The notes below the pieces were generated by a model. It had not been told where the DNA came from. It did not search any database and saw only the letters and a list, made by a program, of their open reading frames with translations. 34,389 nucleotides of DNA, taken from the NCBI GenBank assembly GCA_003280885.1, contig QCDN01000011.1, positions 1-34,389 of the forward strand. The letters run 5' to 3'. Made by a program: the position numbers and the translations under genes. Shown here one piece after another: positions 28,460-34,389 of the stretch. Position 1 is the first letter of the stretch. Each line of letters starts with the position of its first letter. This stretch comes from Prochlorococcus sp. AG-355-J04. Lineage in GTDB: Bacteria; Cyanobacteriota; Cyanobacteriia; PCC-6307; Cyanobiaceae.

Positions 28460-28576
28460 TTAATCCTTGCCCAAAAAGTCTCTATTAAATTGCTCTCTTG
28501 CTGGTTTTTGTATATTAAATACAACCCACGCCAAAGCAGCGATAATGGGTGCAAAAACTACGATTGTTCTTAGCAT
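28460..28576 (-). CDS. psbY: photosystem II protein Y (PsbY)
   Basis: The gene encodes 38 residues, [17 protein letters not shown] and onward to FLGKD, with a single membrane helix at about 4-20 and a basic, polar tail. The pattern matches the cyanobacterial PsbY (Ycf32) one-helix subunit of photosystem II: the [10 protein letters not shown] core followed by PAREQFNRD. The start ATG (28574-28576) and stop TAA (28460-28462) are clear. It is the first gene of a minus-strand run and is seven bases before trmFO. It lies divergent to tRNA-Lys. Confidence 0.9.
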   Translation of the reverse strand: MLRTIVVFAPIIAALAWVVFNIQKPAREQFNRDFLGKD

Positions 28577-28753
28577 TTTAAAAATTCTGATACGGATTAG
28601 ATTATTTTAACTTTTAACTGTTAATTTAGAGAGAAATTTTAATTTTTTATTTCATAAGTTAAGAATTGTTTTTCTATTGTTCAACTTGAGATAAAAAGTT
28701 GTTTTTTTTACCTTAAAAAGGGATAATTTCATATGTACTCGATTTTACAAAAT

Positions 28754-28825
28754 GGGTCGCTAGCTCAGCGGTAGAGCATCCGGCTTTTAACCGGCTGGTC
28801 CTGAGTTCGAATCTCAGGCGACCCA
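28754..28825 (+). tRNA. trnK: tRNA-Lys (anticodon UUU)
   Basis: The 72-base cloverleaf has acceptor arms GGGTCGC/GCGACCC, D arm GCTC/GAGC, anticodon loop CTTTTAA with anticodon TTT, and T arm CTGAG-TTCGAAT-CTCAG. The discriminator base is A. CCA is not encoded. The anticodon stem has four good pairs, and its outermost pair is T-C, a mismatch. No structural sign of an integrated element is seen beside it. Confidence 0.95.
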
Positions 28826-28998
28826 CGTTTTTAATTGAGTTTATCTTTTTAAAAGTGAAAGACAATAGGTCCAAAATCTCAAATACACTTCATTAAGTTT
28901 GTAGCTTCAAGATATTTATGGTTTGAATTAGATTTTTAAGGAAATTTGTACTAAATTAATCTTGGATTTCCATCAGGAACTTAAAACATAAAATAATT

Positions 28999-29089
28999 TT
29001 AAATCTCATCAAGTTGCTTAGAGTACTGTTTAATTTTATTTAAAACCTCAATTAACTTTTTGTAAATTAAGTGAAATTTCTTCTTTCAA
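28999..29089 (-). pseudogene. possible frameshifted small gene
   Basis: From a TTG at 29089 one frame reads LKEEISLNLQKVN and stops. The frame shifted by one base at a run of five A (minus strand) reads LIEVLNKIKQYSKQLDEI to a TAA at 28999-29001. Removing one A would give a continuous helical peptide of 29 residues. The start is weak and there is no Shine-Dalgarno sequence. It could be a degraded gene, a homopolymer sequencing error or chance. Confidence 0.25.
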
Positions 29090-29200
29090 TGCTTACTAAA
29101 CCAAAGAAAATTACCTTCAAGCACTTTTTTGTAACAATACTGTAAAAATCAAACATAATTTTTACTAAATAATGAAATTTCGCAAAAAAACTAAAAATTA

Positions 29201-29241
29201 CTTTACAAAGCTTCATAATTACTGTTACAATATTTCACATA
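29201..29241 (+). promoter_or_regulatory. hli promoter region with HLR1-like site
   Basis: The sequence GTTACAAT-AT-TTCACATA at 29224-29241 fits the High Light Regulatory 1 pattern, two (G/T)TTACA(T/A)(T/A) octamers separated by two bases, with one mismatch in the second. In cyanobacteria HLR1 is bound by the regulator RpaB and controls high-light genes. A possible sigma-70-type promoter, TTTACA, 18 bp, TACAAT, overlaps it, ending about 30 bases before the hli ATG. The consensus is recalled from memory and the overlap with a -10 box is inferred. Confidence 0.5.
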
Positions 29242-29259
29242 CACTTTTATTTTTTAATC

Positions 29260-29367
29260 ATGACTCCTGAAGCAGAACGTTTTAACGGTTGGGCAGCAAT
29301 GTTAGGTTTCGTTGCAGCAGTTGGCGCATACGTAACTACTGGGCAAATCATTCCTGGTTGGTTCTAA
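29260..29367 (+). CDS. hli: high-light-inducible protein (Hli)
   Basis: The gene encodes 35 residues with one membrane helix. It carries the chlorophyll-binding helix pattern ExxNG-x-AMxGF as E6, N9, G10, A13, M14, G16, F17, and ends TGQIIPGWF, the classic Hli tail. The usual Arg after NG, which pairs with the Glu of a partner helix, is Trp here (NGW). Hli proteins bind pigments and protect photosystems under high light and stress. The start follows a TTTTTTAATC leader with no strong Shine-Dalgarno. It stands alone with its own promoter and terminator. Confidence 0.93.
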   Translation: MTPEAERFNGWAAMLGFVAAVGAYVTTGQIIPGWF

Positions 29368-29696
29368 ATCTAATCTTTCTAGAATTTAACTCCTATCTAT
29401 TAACATCAAATATTTGATTTACAAATAATAGATATTAAACATAACTAAATTAACCTCAATTATTGTCAATTTAAAGTGATACACTTTGATTCAATTTTTG
29501 AGGTTATTTTTTTTTAAATTCAGATTATTTAAGATCAAATCACAAACAGAAAGATTATTTGCTCATAGCAGAATTAATTAAAGGAAGAATTGCAATTTTA
29601 GTTTTTATGGCAAAATAAATTACAAATTATTTGGGAGAATTACCCCCAGATTGCTTAAAAAAACTAATATTTATAGAATTTTTTTAAATTTAAAGG
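29368..29696. other. 329-bp intergenic region after hli
   Basis: The stretch contains the hairpin terminator-like element at 29452-29515. The remainder, 29368-29451 and 29516-29696, is AT-rich and shows no reading frame or motif that I can support. Confidence 0.5.
29452..29515 (+). terminator. nested hairpin followed by T-run, likely hli terminator
   Basis: Outer arms AACCTCAA (29452-29459) and TTGAGGTT (29498-29505) are perfectly complementary and enclose a second hairpin, AAAGTG-ATA-CACTTT (29473-29487). A run of nine T (29507-29515) follows. This is a rho-independent terminator shape for + strand transcripts, though unusually large. It lies 85 bases after the hli stop, so the 3' region may be processed into a small RNA. 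Confidence 0.65.
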
Positions 29697-29825
29697 TCAA
29701 AGTTTCTTTTTATCTATATTATCCAAGCATGTAGAACACAATAAGTGACCTTTTTTACTCCAAAATGTCTTTGTAGATCTTTCAATATCTTTTCTACAAA
29801 TCAAACATTTAAATATTGGGGGCAT
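29697..29825 (-). CDS. 42-residue double-CxxC putative zinc-binding protein
   Basis: The small ORF reads from ATG at 29825 to TGA at 29697-29699. It contains two CxxC pairs, C7-L-I-C10 and C30-S-T-C33, spaced like a treble-clef or zinc-ribbon knuckle, with intervening basic residues and a WSKKGH segment. The regular spacing favours a real protein over a chance frame. It could be a tiny nucleic-acid- or protein-binding finger. No Shine-Dalgarno is obvious. It lies 166 bp downstream of the first porin on the same strand, beyond that gene's terminator, so it needs its own promoter. Confidence 0.6.
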   Translation of the reverse strand: MPPIFKCLICRKDIERSTKTFWSKKGHLLCSTCLDNIDKKKL

Positions 29826-29921
29826 TAATAAAATATTACTCCGTTTATTTTATCAAATTAAAATTTTACTTTTTTACTACTAATAAATAATAATAGATTT
29901 TTATAAACTTAAAATAATCAT

Positions 29922-29954
29922 AAAAAAAAGACCTGCCTAATTGGCAGGTCTTTT
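29922..29954 (-). terminator. terminator of porin copy 1
   Basis: The stem GACCTGCC/GGCAGGTC (29930-29937 and 29943-29950) with loop TAATT is flanked by A and T runs. On the minus strand it is followed by eight U, the expected rho-independent form. It lies 37 bp after the porin stop. The same element recurs at 33058-33089. Confidence 0.9.
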
Positions 29955-30856
29955 GTGTGTGTAGTTTTAATTAATAATTAAATTAATTTAATTAGAAACT
30001 AAATGAAGTTTTTACAGCTACACCAGTAACGTCAGTCGCACCCTCTACTATGTAAACACCAGGAGTGATTGTCATACCATCATTGATTGGGTAAGAGTAT
30101 GATGCTTCGTATGTGTAATACTCAGTATCAGCACTTGAGAAGTTACCTGTTGTTCCCATGCCTACCTCAAAAGAACCTGGACCAACTTCAGGGAAACTTA
30201 AACCAACAAAGAAACCATCAGCTGTTGTACCAGTATCTACAGATTCCCATCCAGCACTTAAAGTAGCGAAGTCAAAGGCATACATACCGTTAACTCCCCA
30301 TCCTGTTGTTGCTTCCGCATCAGTATAAGCGAGTGATAATCCGTAAGAATCTGCAGTGTAAGCAGCTTCAATACCAAAGGTATCAGCACCTTCTTCTGTC
30401 AAAATTGATTCAGGAGTAGATGAAACACCACCAGCTAATGAGAATCCGCTATCAAAAGCGTATGAAATTGCTGCAGTAGCACCATTACCGCCTACACCAA
30501 CAGTACTTCCTGTTCCACAGTTGCCCATGTAATCAGTAAAAGCACTATAAGCACAAGCTCCAGTATATACAGCACTAATATCAGTTGAATCACCGACCAT
30601 TACAGTTGCGCCACCTACTGGGAATGTGTATGTAAGTCCATCAAGTGTTAGTACATCAGCAGTATCATCAAAAGCTAAAGCGCCAGAAGCACCATCACCT
30701 ATATCAATAGTTGCGCTAAGTGAATCTTCACCAGTGAAACTAGTTTCTAGACCGATACCCATTTGGTAGCCAAATTGTGCTGCCTCTGAAGCTGCACCGT
30801 CTTCAGCACCAACAAGAAAATCAACACCGAAAGATGCTGTAGTTGTCTCAGAGAAT
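29923..30856 (-). repeat. 934-bp direct repeat, copy 1 (porin barrel and terminator)
   Basis: By line-by-line comparison I found no difference from 33058-33991 (offset 3135). The block runs from the A-run of the terminator to codons just before the barrel (FSETTT segment). Both edges are sharp: flanking bases 29922/33057 and 30857/33992 differ, and nothing beyond is near identical. Confidence 0.95.
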
Positions 30857-31089
30857 CCTCCGGTAACATCACTAGTTTCAACAATATCACTACTTTCAAC
30901 TAAACCTTCTCCTCCTGAGAGCAAGGTATTATTTGAAAATTTTTGATTAAAAGAATTTCTATCTATCTCTAAATTATCTAGAGAATAATTAGAAATAGCG
31001 TCAAGATTAACTTCGGATGCACTAACAGATAATGGAGCCAAAAGACCAATAGCTGCAGGAGCTATCAGCAATTGCTGGAATAACTTCAT
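29992..31089 (-). CDS. som: outer-membrane porin, SomA-like, copy 1
   Basis: The 365-residue protein is a Gram-negative-type outer membrane beta-barrel expected to form a diffusion channel. The signal peptide is MKLFQQLLIAPAAIGLLAPLSVSA with cleavage probably before SEV. The mature N-terminus (about 28-85) is unique to this copy and Asn/Ser-rich. The barrel begins near FSETTTASFGVDF and ends in a C-terminal Phe (KTSFSF), the usual assembly signal. Two cysteines in CAYSAFTDYMGNC could form a loop disulphide. The rest is Gly/Ser/Thr-rich alternation. No SLH domain is seen, unlike the larger SomA/B proteins of other cyanobacteria. The start is set by a GUGUGAGGA ribosome-binding element six bases before the ATG. 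Codon use is richer in GC than neighbours, suggesting high expression. Confidence 0.9.
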   Translation of the reverse strand: MKLFQQLLIAPAAIGLLAPLSVSASEVNLDAISNYSLDNLEIDRNSFNQKFSNNTLLSGGEGLVESSDIVETSDVTGGFSETTTASFGVDFLVGAEDGAASEAAQFGYQMGIGLETSFTGEDSLSATIDIGDGASGALAFDDTADVLTLDGLTYTFPVGGATVMVGDSTDISAVYTGACAYSAFTDYMGNCGTGSTVGVGGNGATAAISYAFDSGFSLAGGVSSTPESILTEEGADTFGIEAAYTADSYGLSLAYTDAEATTGWGVNGMYAFDFATLSAGWESVDTGTTADGFFVGLSFPEVGPGSFEVGMGTTGNFSSADTEYYTYEASYSYPINDGMTITPGVYIVEGATDVTGVAVKTSFSF

Positions 31090-31095
31090 AAAAAT

Positions 31096-31104
31096 TCCTC
31101 ACAC
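31096..31104 (-). promoter_or_regulatory. ribosome binding site with Yfr1-complementary GUGUGAGGA, porin copy 1
   Basis: The mRNA reads GUGUGAGGA, followed by six bases and AUG. It is a strong Shine-Dalgarno (GAGGA) and complements nine bases of the CUCCUCACAC core of the cyanobacterial small RNA Yfr1. Yfr1 was reported to repress Som porin mRNAs in Prochlorococcus MED4 by pairing here. The Yfr1 gene itself is not in this window. Confidence 0.75.
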
Positions 31105-31123
31105 AGAATTAGATTGTCTTAAT

Positions 31124-31151
31124 ATATTAATGCAATAAAAACAAATTGCAA
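31124..31151 (-). promoter_or_regulatory. candidate promoter, porin copy 1
   Basis: On the minus strand TTGCAA (31146-31151), 16 bp, TAATAT (31124-31129) lies 35 bases upstream of the start codon. It is a plausible sigma-70-type promoter, but AT-rich sequence gives such matches easily. Confidence 0.35.
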
Positions 31152-31170
31152 AAGTTATTGAGCCATTTTT

Positions 31171-33030
31171 CTAATTGTACGTTAGGAACTTCTCACTAAC
31201 GGGTTTTAAAAAATCCTCATAATTTTTCCAATAACCCGAAGAGTGAGTATTGATTTTTTTTCTTACTTGAGCACTACTTGCTGTGAATACACTTCTCTTA
31301 CTTTTTTGAGGGGAGAGATATTTCTCACTCCATTCCCAGTCAAGCCAATTTATTAAATTTTGAATATTTTCTCTAGGATTTTGAACAACCTTATCATGAT
31401 CATAACTATAAATCATTGATCCAAATTTATTCTTATATTCATGCATTAGCTTTAAATGATAGAGATATAAATCAGTAATATCCTTTAATGAACTAGAAAA
31501 ACTTTGATTTAAAAAATTAGTCCTATAAATCGAAAGAATATTATCAAGTGGGTTTCTAGCACAGTGAATAATTCTTGCATCTGGGAATAAATTATAAATA
31601 ATTGGACAATATAAAAAGTTGAACAAATTTTTATCTGTAAAGACTTTCTTCTTCGAATTAATGAACATTACTTTTTCTGAATAAAAATTTTTAACTTCAA
31701 GCAAATCATCAGCTTGATTGAGGGATTCCTCTAAAAATGAAACCTCTCCTAGATCTTTAACTTCAGGATTAAGACTTAAAATGCTCTCTAGCAATGTACT
31801 TCCACACCTTGGCATCCCTACAATGAATAAATATTGATTACTATTGACTTTTTTCTCTTTTTTTGAGGTATTTTCTACTTTTAAATTTCTATAGTATTCT
31901 CCAGTATTCAACTTTCTTTTTACATCAGATGGTTGTATCTTAAGTTTTTCATCATTCGCTATTTGTAAAAAATAAGCACTTTTTTTATAATCTTTTTTGA
32001 AATGATAAATATTAGCTTTTGAATAACAAAAGTATATTTTTTCTTTAGGAGAGAGTTTTCCTATCTCAATATTTAGAAGATTTTTCAATTGGTCATTATG
32101 ATTTGAAAAATCATACATAGTTGATAATTCATAATAACTATTTGAATTGAATTGATCCTTTAAAAGGATATCAATGTGGGTCTTTATAGACAAATCTAAC
32201 AAACCTAAATTTCTATACATAATTGCCAAATTAAACCTCAATGGAATTAAATTTGGAAATATATTAATACCTTCTTTTAGAATTAAAATTCCTTTTTCTA
32301 ATTGTTTATTTTTGAAATAAAGATCGCTTAAATTGAGGTATAAAATACTTTCTTTATTAAAAATTTTTCTTAATTCCAAAAGAATCTTTTCAGCTAATTT
32401 ATATTCTTTTTGATTAATATAGAGTTTTGAAATTAAAATTTCTCTCTGAAAATATAAAAGGCTATCATTTGGTAACTTTAAGTTAAGCAATAACTTTTTT
32501 GCTACCTCATTTTGAAAAGATTCAACAAGAATATCAGCTTTTAGAATTTTATATATTTGATTTTTTGGCTGAATATTTATGGCAGAATCAATAAAACGTA
32601 TTGCATCATTAAAGGATTTAATAGCTTTATGGGTGAGAGATAAATTATAGTCAATATCAGAATTGTATTCATCAACTTTTTTTGCTTTATACAAAGTTTT
32701 TAAAGCATCCTCAATGTTGTTCTCTTTTCTTAAAATTTCAGCAAGTAATATATATGAATTAATTTTCAAGGGATATTTCTTAATAGATAAAAAAAATAAG
32801 TTTTTTGCAATCTTTAGATTATTAATCTCTTTACAAAATAGTCCATATGAAATAAGTAAATCATATGTATAAATTTTTTGATTAATTAAATTCTTAAAAA
32901 TTTCATTTGCTTGAAATAAATTTCCTTCTTTATACTTCTTTTTTGCAATTTGAATATTTTTTGATATTTCTGATGTATCGTATTTCATTAATAATTCAAA
33001 GAAAAGATGCCAGTTAAATGAATGATACAT
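31171..33030 (-). CDS. TPR-repeat sulfotransferase
   Basis: The 619-residue protein joins tandem tetratricopeptide-like helical repeats (about 25-385) to a PAPS-dependent sulfotransferase domain (about 398-600). The 5'-phosphosulphate loop is VGMPRCGSTLLES at 404-416 and the 3'-phosphate motif is RNPLDNILS at 492-500. It would transfer sulphate from PAPS to an unknown acceptor, such as a surface glycan or protein; the TPR part may bind the acceptor. No signal peptide is clear. The start may be Met at residue 15 (32988); neither start has a strong Shine-Dalgarno. It lies between two porin genes, inside their direct repeats, ending 82 bp from copy 1's start. The coding region is AT-rich. Confidence 0.85.
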   Translation of the reverse strand: MYHSFNWHLFFELLMKYDTSEISKNIQIAKKKYKEGNLFQANEIFKNLINQKIYTYDLLISYGLFCKEINNLKIAKNLFFLSIKKYPLKINSYILLAEILRKENNIEDALKTLYKAKKVDEYNSDIDYNLSLTHKAIKSFNDAIRFIDSAINIQPKNQIYKILKADILVESFQNEVAKKLLLNLKLPNDSLLYFQREILISKLYINQKEYKLAEKILLELRKIFNKESILYLNLSDLYFKNKQLEKGILILKEGINIFPNLIPLRFNLAIMYRNLGLLDLSIKTHIDILLKDQFNSNSYYELSTMYDFSNHNDQLKNLLNIEIGKLSPKEKIYFCYSKANIYHFKKDYKKSAYFLQIANDEKLKIQPSDVKRKLNTGEYYRNLKVENTSKKEKKVNSNQYLFIVGMPRCGSTLLESILSLNPEVKDLGEVSFLEESLNQADDLLEVKNFYSEKVMFINSKKKVFTDKNLFNFLYCPIIYNLFPDARIIHCARNPLDNILSIYRTNFLNQSFSSSLKDITDLYLYHLKLMHEYKNKFGSMIYSYDHDKVVQNPRENIQNLINWLDWEWSEKYLSPQKSKRSVFTASSAQVRKKINTHSSGYWKNYEDFLKPVSEKFLTYN

Positions 33031-33057
33031 TCTTTTCAGTTCTCATGAATTTTCGAC

Positions 33058-33089
33058 AAAAAAAGACCTGCCTAATTGGCAGGTCTTTT
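33058..33089 (-). terminator. terminator of porin copy 2
   Basis: The same GACCTGCC/GGCAGGTC stem (33065-33072 and 33078-33085) precedes seven U on the minus strand and lies 37 bp after the porin copy 2 stop, just before the sulfotransferase gene begins (start at 33030). It should separate the two transcripts. Confidence 0.9.
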
Positions 33090-33991
33090 GTGTGTGTAGT
33101 TTTAATTAATAATTAAATTAATTTAATTAGAAACTAAATGAAGTTTTTACAGCTACACCAGTAACGTCAGTCGCACCCTCTACTATGTAAACACCAGGAG
33201 TGATTGTCATACCATCATTGATTGGGTAAGAGTATGATGCTTCGTATGTGTAATACTCAGTATCAGCACTTGAGAAGTTACCTGTTGTTCCCATGCCTAC
33301 CTCAAAAGAACCTGGACCAACTTCAGGGAAACTTAAACCAACAAAGAAACCATCAGCTGTTGTACCAGTATCTACAGATTCCCATCCAGCACTTAAAGTA
33401 GCGAAGTCAAAGGCATACATACCGTTAACTCCCCATCCTGTTGTTGCTTCCGCATCAGTATAAGCGAGTGATAATCCGTAAGAATCTGCAGTGTAAGCAG
33501 CTTCAATACCAAAGGTATCAGCACCTTCTTCTGTCAAAATTGATTCAGGAGTAGATGAAACACCACCAGCTAATGAGAATCCGCTATCAAAAGCGTATGA
33601 AATTGCTGCAGTAGCACCATTACCGCCTACACCAACAGTACTTCCTGTTCCACAGTTGCCCATGTAATCAGTAAAAGCACTATAAGCACAAGCTCCAGTA
33701 TATACAGCACTAATATCAGTTGAATCACCGACCATTACAGTTGCGCCACCTACTGGGAATGTGTATGTAAGTCCATCAAGTGTTAGTACATCAGCAGTAT
33801 CATCAAAAGCTAAAGCGCCAGAAGCACCATCACCTATATCAATAGTTGCGCTAAGTGAATCTTCACCAGTGAAACTAGTTTCTAGACCGATACCCATTTG
33901 GTAGCCAAATTGTGCTGCCTCTGAAGCTGCACCGTCTTCAGCACCAACAAGAAAATCAACACCGAAAGATGCTGTAGTTGTCTCAGAGAAT
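33058..33991 (-). repeat. 934-bp direct repeat, copy 2
   Basis: The block matches 29923-30856 without any difference I could find. Recombination between the two copies would delete 3135 bp and remove the sulfotransferase gene and one porin. Such a long perfect repeat may also confuse short-read assembly. Confidence 0.95.
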
Positions 33992-34167
33992 GAACCAGCT
34001 TCAAGGTTGTTGAATCTAGCTTCTAAACCGTCAATGCGGCTATTTGTAACTGCAATTTCTTCTGCAGCGTTGAAATCATTAATAGTGACTTCGTTGGCAG
34101 TCGCAGCAACAGGGGCAAGTAAGCCTAATGTTGCAGGAGCCACGAGTAAGCTCTTAAAAAGCTTCAT
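33127..34167 (-). CDS. som: outer-membrane porin, SomA-like, copy 2
   Basis: This is the 346-residue partner of copy 1. I set the start at the internal ATG (34165-34167), where MKLFKSLLVAPATLGLLAPVAATA forms a signal peptide and a GUGUGAGGA ribosome binding element lies five bases upstream; a longer frame to 34197 would swallow that site. The mature N-terminus after ANEV carries a short heptad-like segment, SRIDGLEARFNNLEAG, that could form a trimer coiled coil, then the barrel, which is identical to copy 1. It ends in Phe as well. So the two proteins share the channel but differ in the periplasmic N-terminal part and leader. Confidence 0.9.
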   Translation of the reverse strand: MKLFKSLLVAPATLGLLAPVAATANEVTINDFNAAEEIAVTNSRIDGLEARFNNLEAGSFSETTTASFGVDFLVGAEDGAASEAAQFGYQMGIGLETSFTGEDSLSATIDIGDGASGALAFDDTADVLTLDGLTYTFPVGGATVMVGDSTDISAVYTGACAYSAFTDYMGNCGTGSTVGVGGNGATAAISYAFDSGFSLAGGVSSTPESILTEEGADTFGIEAAYTADSYGLSLAYTDAEATTGWGVNGMYAFDFATLSAGWESVDTGTTADGFFVGLSFPEVGPGSFEVGMGTTGNFSSADTEYYTYEASYSYPINDGMTITPGVYIVEGATDVTGVAVKTSFSF

Positions 34168-34172
34168 AAATT

Positions 34173-34181
34173 TCCTCACAC
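34173..34181 (-). promoter_or_regulatory. ribosome binding site with Yfr1-complementary GUGUGAGGA, porin copy 2
   Basis: The mRNA again reads GUGUGAGGA five bases before AUG. It is conserved although the surrounding leader (GUGUGAGGAAAUUUAUG here, GUGUGAGGAAUUUUUAUG in copy 1) lies outside the identical block, which supports selection on this element. Confidence 0.75.
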
Positions 34182-34200
34182 GAAATTTAAAGGACACCTT

Positions 34201-34230
34201 AAGATAACGTTAAAAATAACATAATTTCAA
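34201..34230 (-). promoter_or_regulatory. candidate promoter, porin copy 2
   Basis: On the minus strand TTGAAA (34225-34230), 18 bp, TATCTT (34201-34206) lies 33 bases before the start codon. A small hairpin GTATC-AACC-GATAC (34231-34244) abuts it upstream. The bases from 34245 to the right edge hold nothing else I can support apart from a doubtful 28-codon frame. Confidence 0.35.
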
Positions 34231-34389
34231 GTATCAACCGATACATTTTGAATAAAGATCTTGCATTACGAGCTCATATTGAGATTTTGAACAAATCAAT
34301 TCGACGAGATCAATTGGCATAAAGGGGGTTTCAGGAAAAATATAAAAAGTAATTTAATGGGTTCAGTTGAGATGTGACGGTAGCATTTC

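Larger units (their letters stand above)
28826..29259. other. 434-bp intergenic region between tRNA-Lys and hli
   Basis: This very AT-rich stretch has no intact gene of good quality. On the minus strand I see a possible broken small gene (28999-29089). Near the right end are several TTTACA/GTTACA half-sites and the candidate hli promoter (29201-29241 region). The remainder, about 28830-28995 and 29090-29195, shows nothing that I can name. Confidence 0.5.

Noticed and set aside
28754..29259. Genomic island or integrated element at tRNA-Lys
   Set aside because: No integrase, no repeat of the tRNA 3' end nearby, and no phage or mobile genes in the flanking region.
34168..34197. Ten-codon N-terminal extension of porin copy 2
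   Set aside because: It would include the ribosome-binding GUGUGAGGA and spoil the signal peptide; copy 1 starts at the equivalent internal Met.
34007..34207. Plus-strand 66-codon frame antisense to porin copy 2
   Set aside because: It is a shadow of the signal peptide and N-terminal coding region on the minus strand.
34234..34320. 28-codon minus-strand frame upstream of porin copy 2 (MPIDLVELICSK start)
   Set aside because: No Shine-Dalgarno, no recognisable motif, and it overlaps the candidate promoter hairpin; chance is as likely. Worth a conservation check only.
1..34389. CRISPR arrays, insertion sequences, replication origin
   Set aside because: No regularly spaced short repeats, no transposase-like protein, and no DnaA-box cluster were seen on either strand.

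Overview
The window reads as a chromosomal segment of an AT-rich marine picocyanobacterium, most likely a high-light-adapted Prochlorococcus (clade HLII would be my guess; the clade is inference). The reasons are the very low GC, compact operons, and a photosynthetic gene set: Ycf54, CrtH carotene isomerase, PsbY, a CyanoP/PsbP-like lipoprotein, a 35-residue high-light-inducible protein, and SomA-like outer-membrane porins with no SLH domain. There is no prophage, insertion sequence or CRISPR array.

Layout, left to right. Positions 92-5663 (+) form a tight run: lysA, a CdaA-type diadenylate cyclase, uppS, bioB, trhO and a hypothetical gene. Lysine/DAP, c-di-AMP and undecaprenyl-phosphate functions (cell envelope) sit beside biotin synthesis and tRNA modification. 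lipA and recR follow on the minus strand (5660-7168), then a PsbP-like lipoprotein (+). Positions 7839-11707 (-) carry an ABC exporter, a small secreted Cys-containing protein and a DEAD-box RNA helicase whose leader holds a perfect hairpin over its presumed ribosome binding site.

Positions 11846-21909 (-) look like one long transcription unit: pdxJ, ycf54, recC, a small membrane methyltransferase-like gene, recB, recD. The recCBD part is strikingly AT-rich. Divergently, 22010-23813 (+) carries plsC, a secreted helical-repeat protein, bolA and a CGFS glutaredoxin (an Fe-S/iron-signalling pair). Next come a small hypothetical gene, an OmpR-type regulator whose receiver lacks its phosphorylation site, a PH-like membrane protein, crtH, trmFO and psbY, then tRNA-Lys(UUU).

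The right part (28.8-34.4 kb) is gene-poorer and more accessory in character. It holds an hli gene with an HLR1-like site, a 42-residue double-CxxC protein, and twin porin genes flanking a TPR-sulfotransferase gene. The porins share a 934-bp block with no mismatch by my line-by-line reading, covering the whole beta-barrel and the terminator, while their N-termini and leaders differ. Both leaders keep a GUGUGAGGA element at the ribosome binding site, complementary to the core of the cyanobacterial small RNA Yfr1. The most interesting signals are the homogenised porin pair with its sulfotransferase, the helicase leader hairpin, the pseudo-receiver regulator, and the methyltransferase gene embedded in recCBD.
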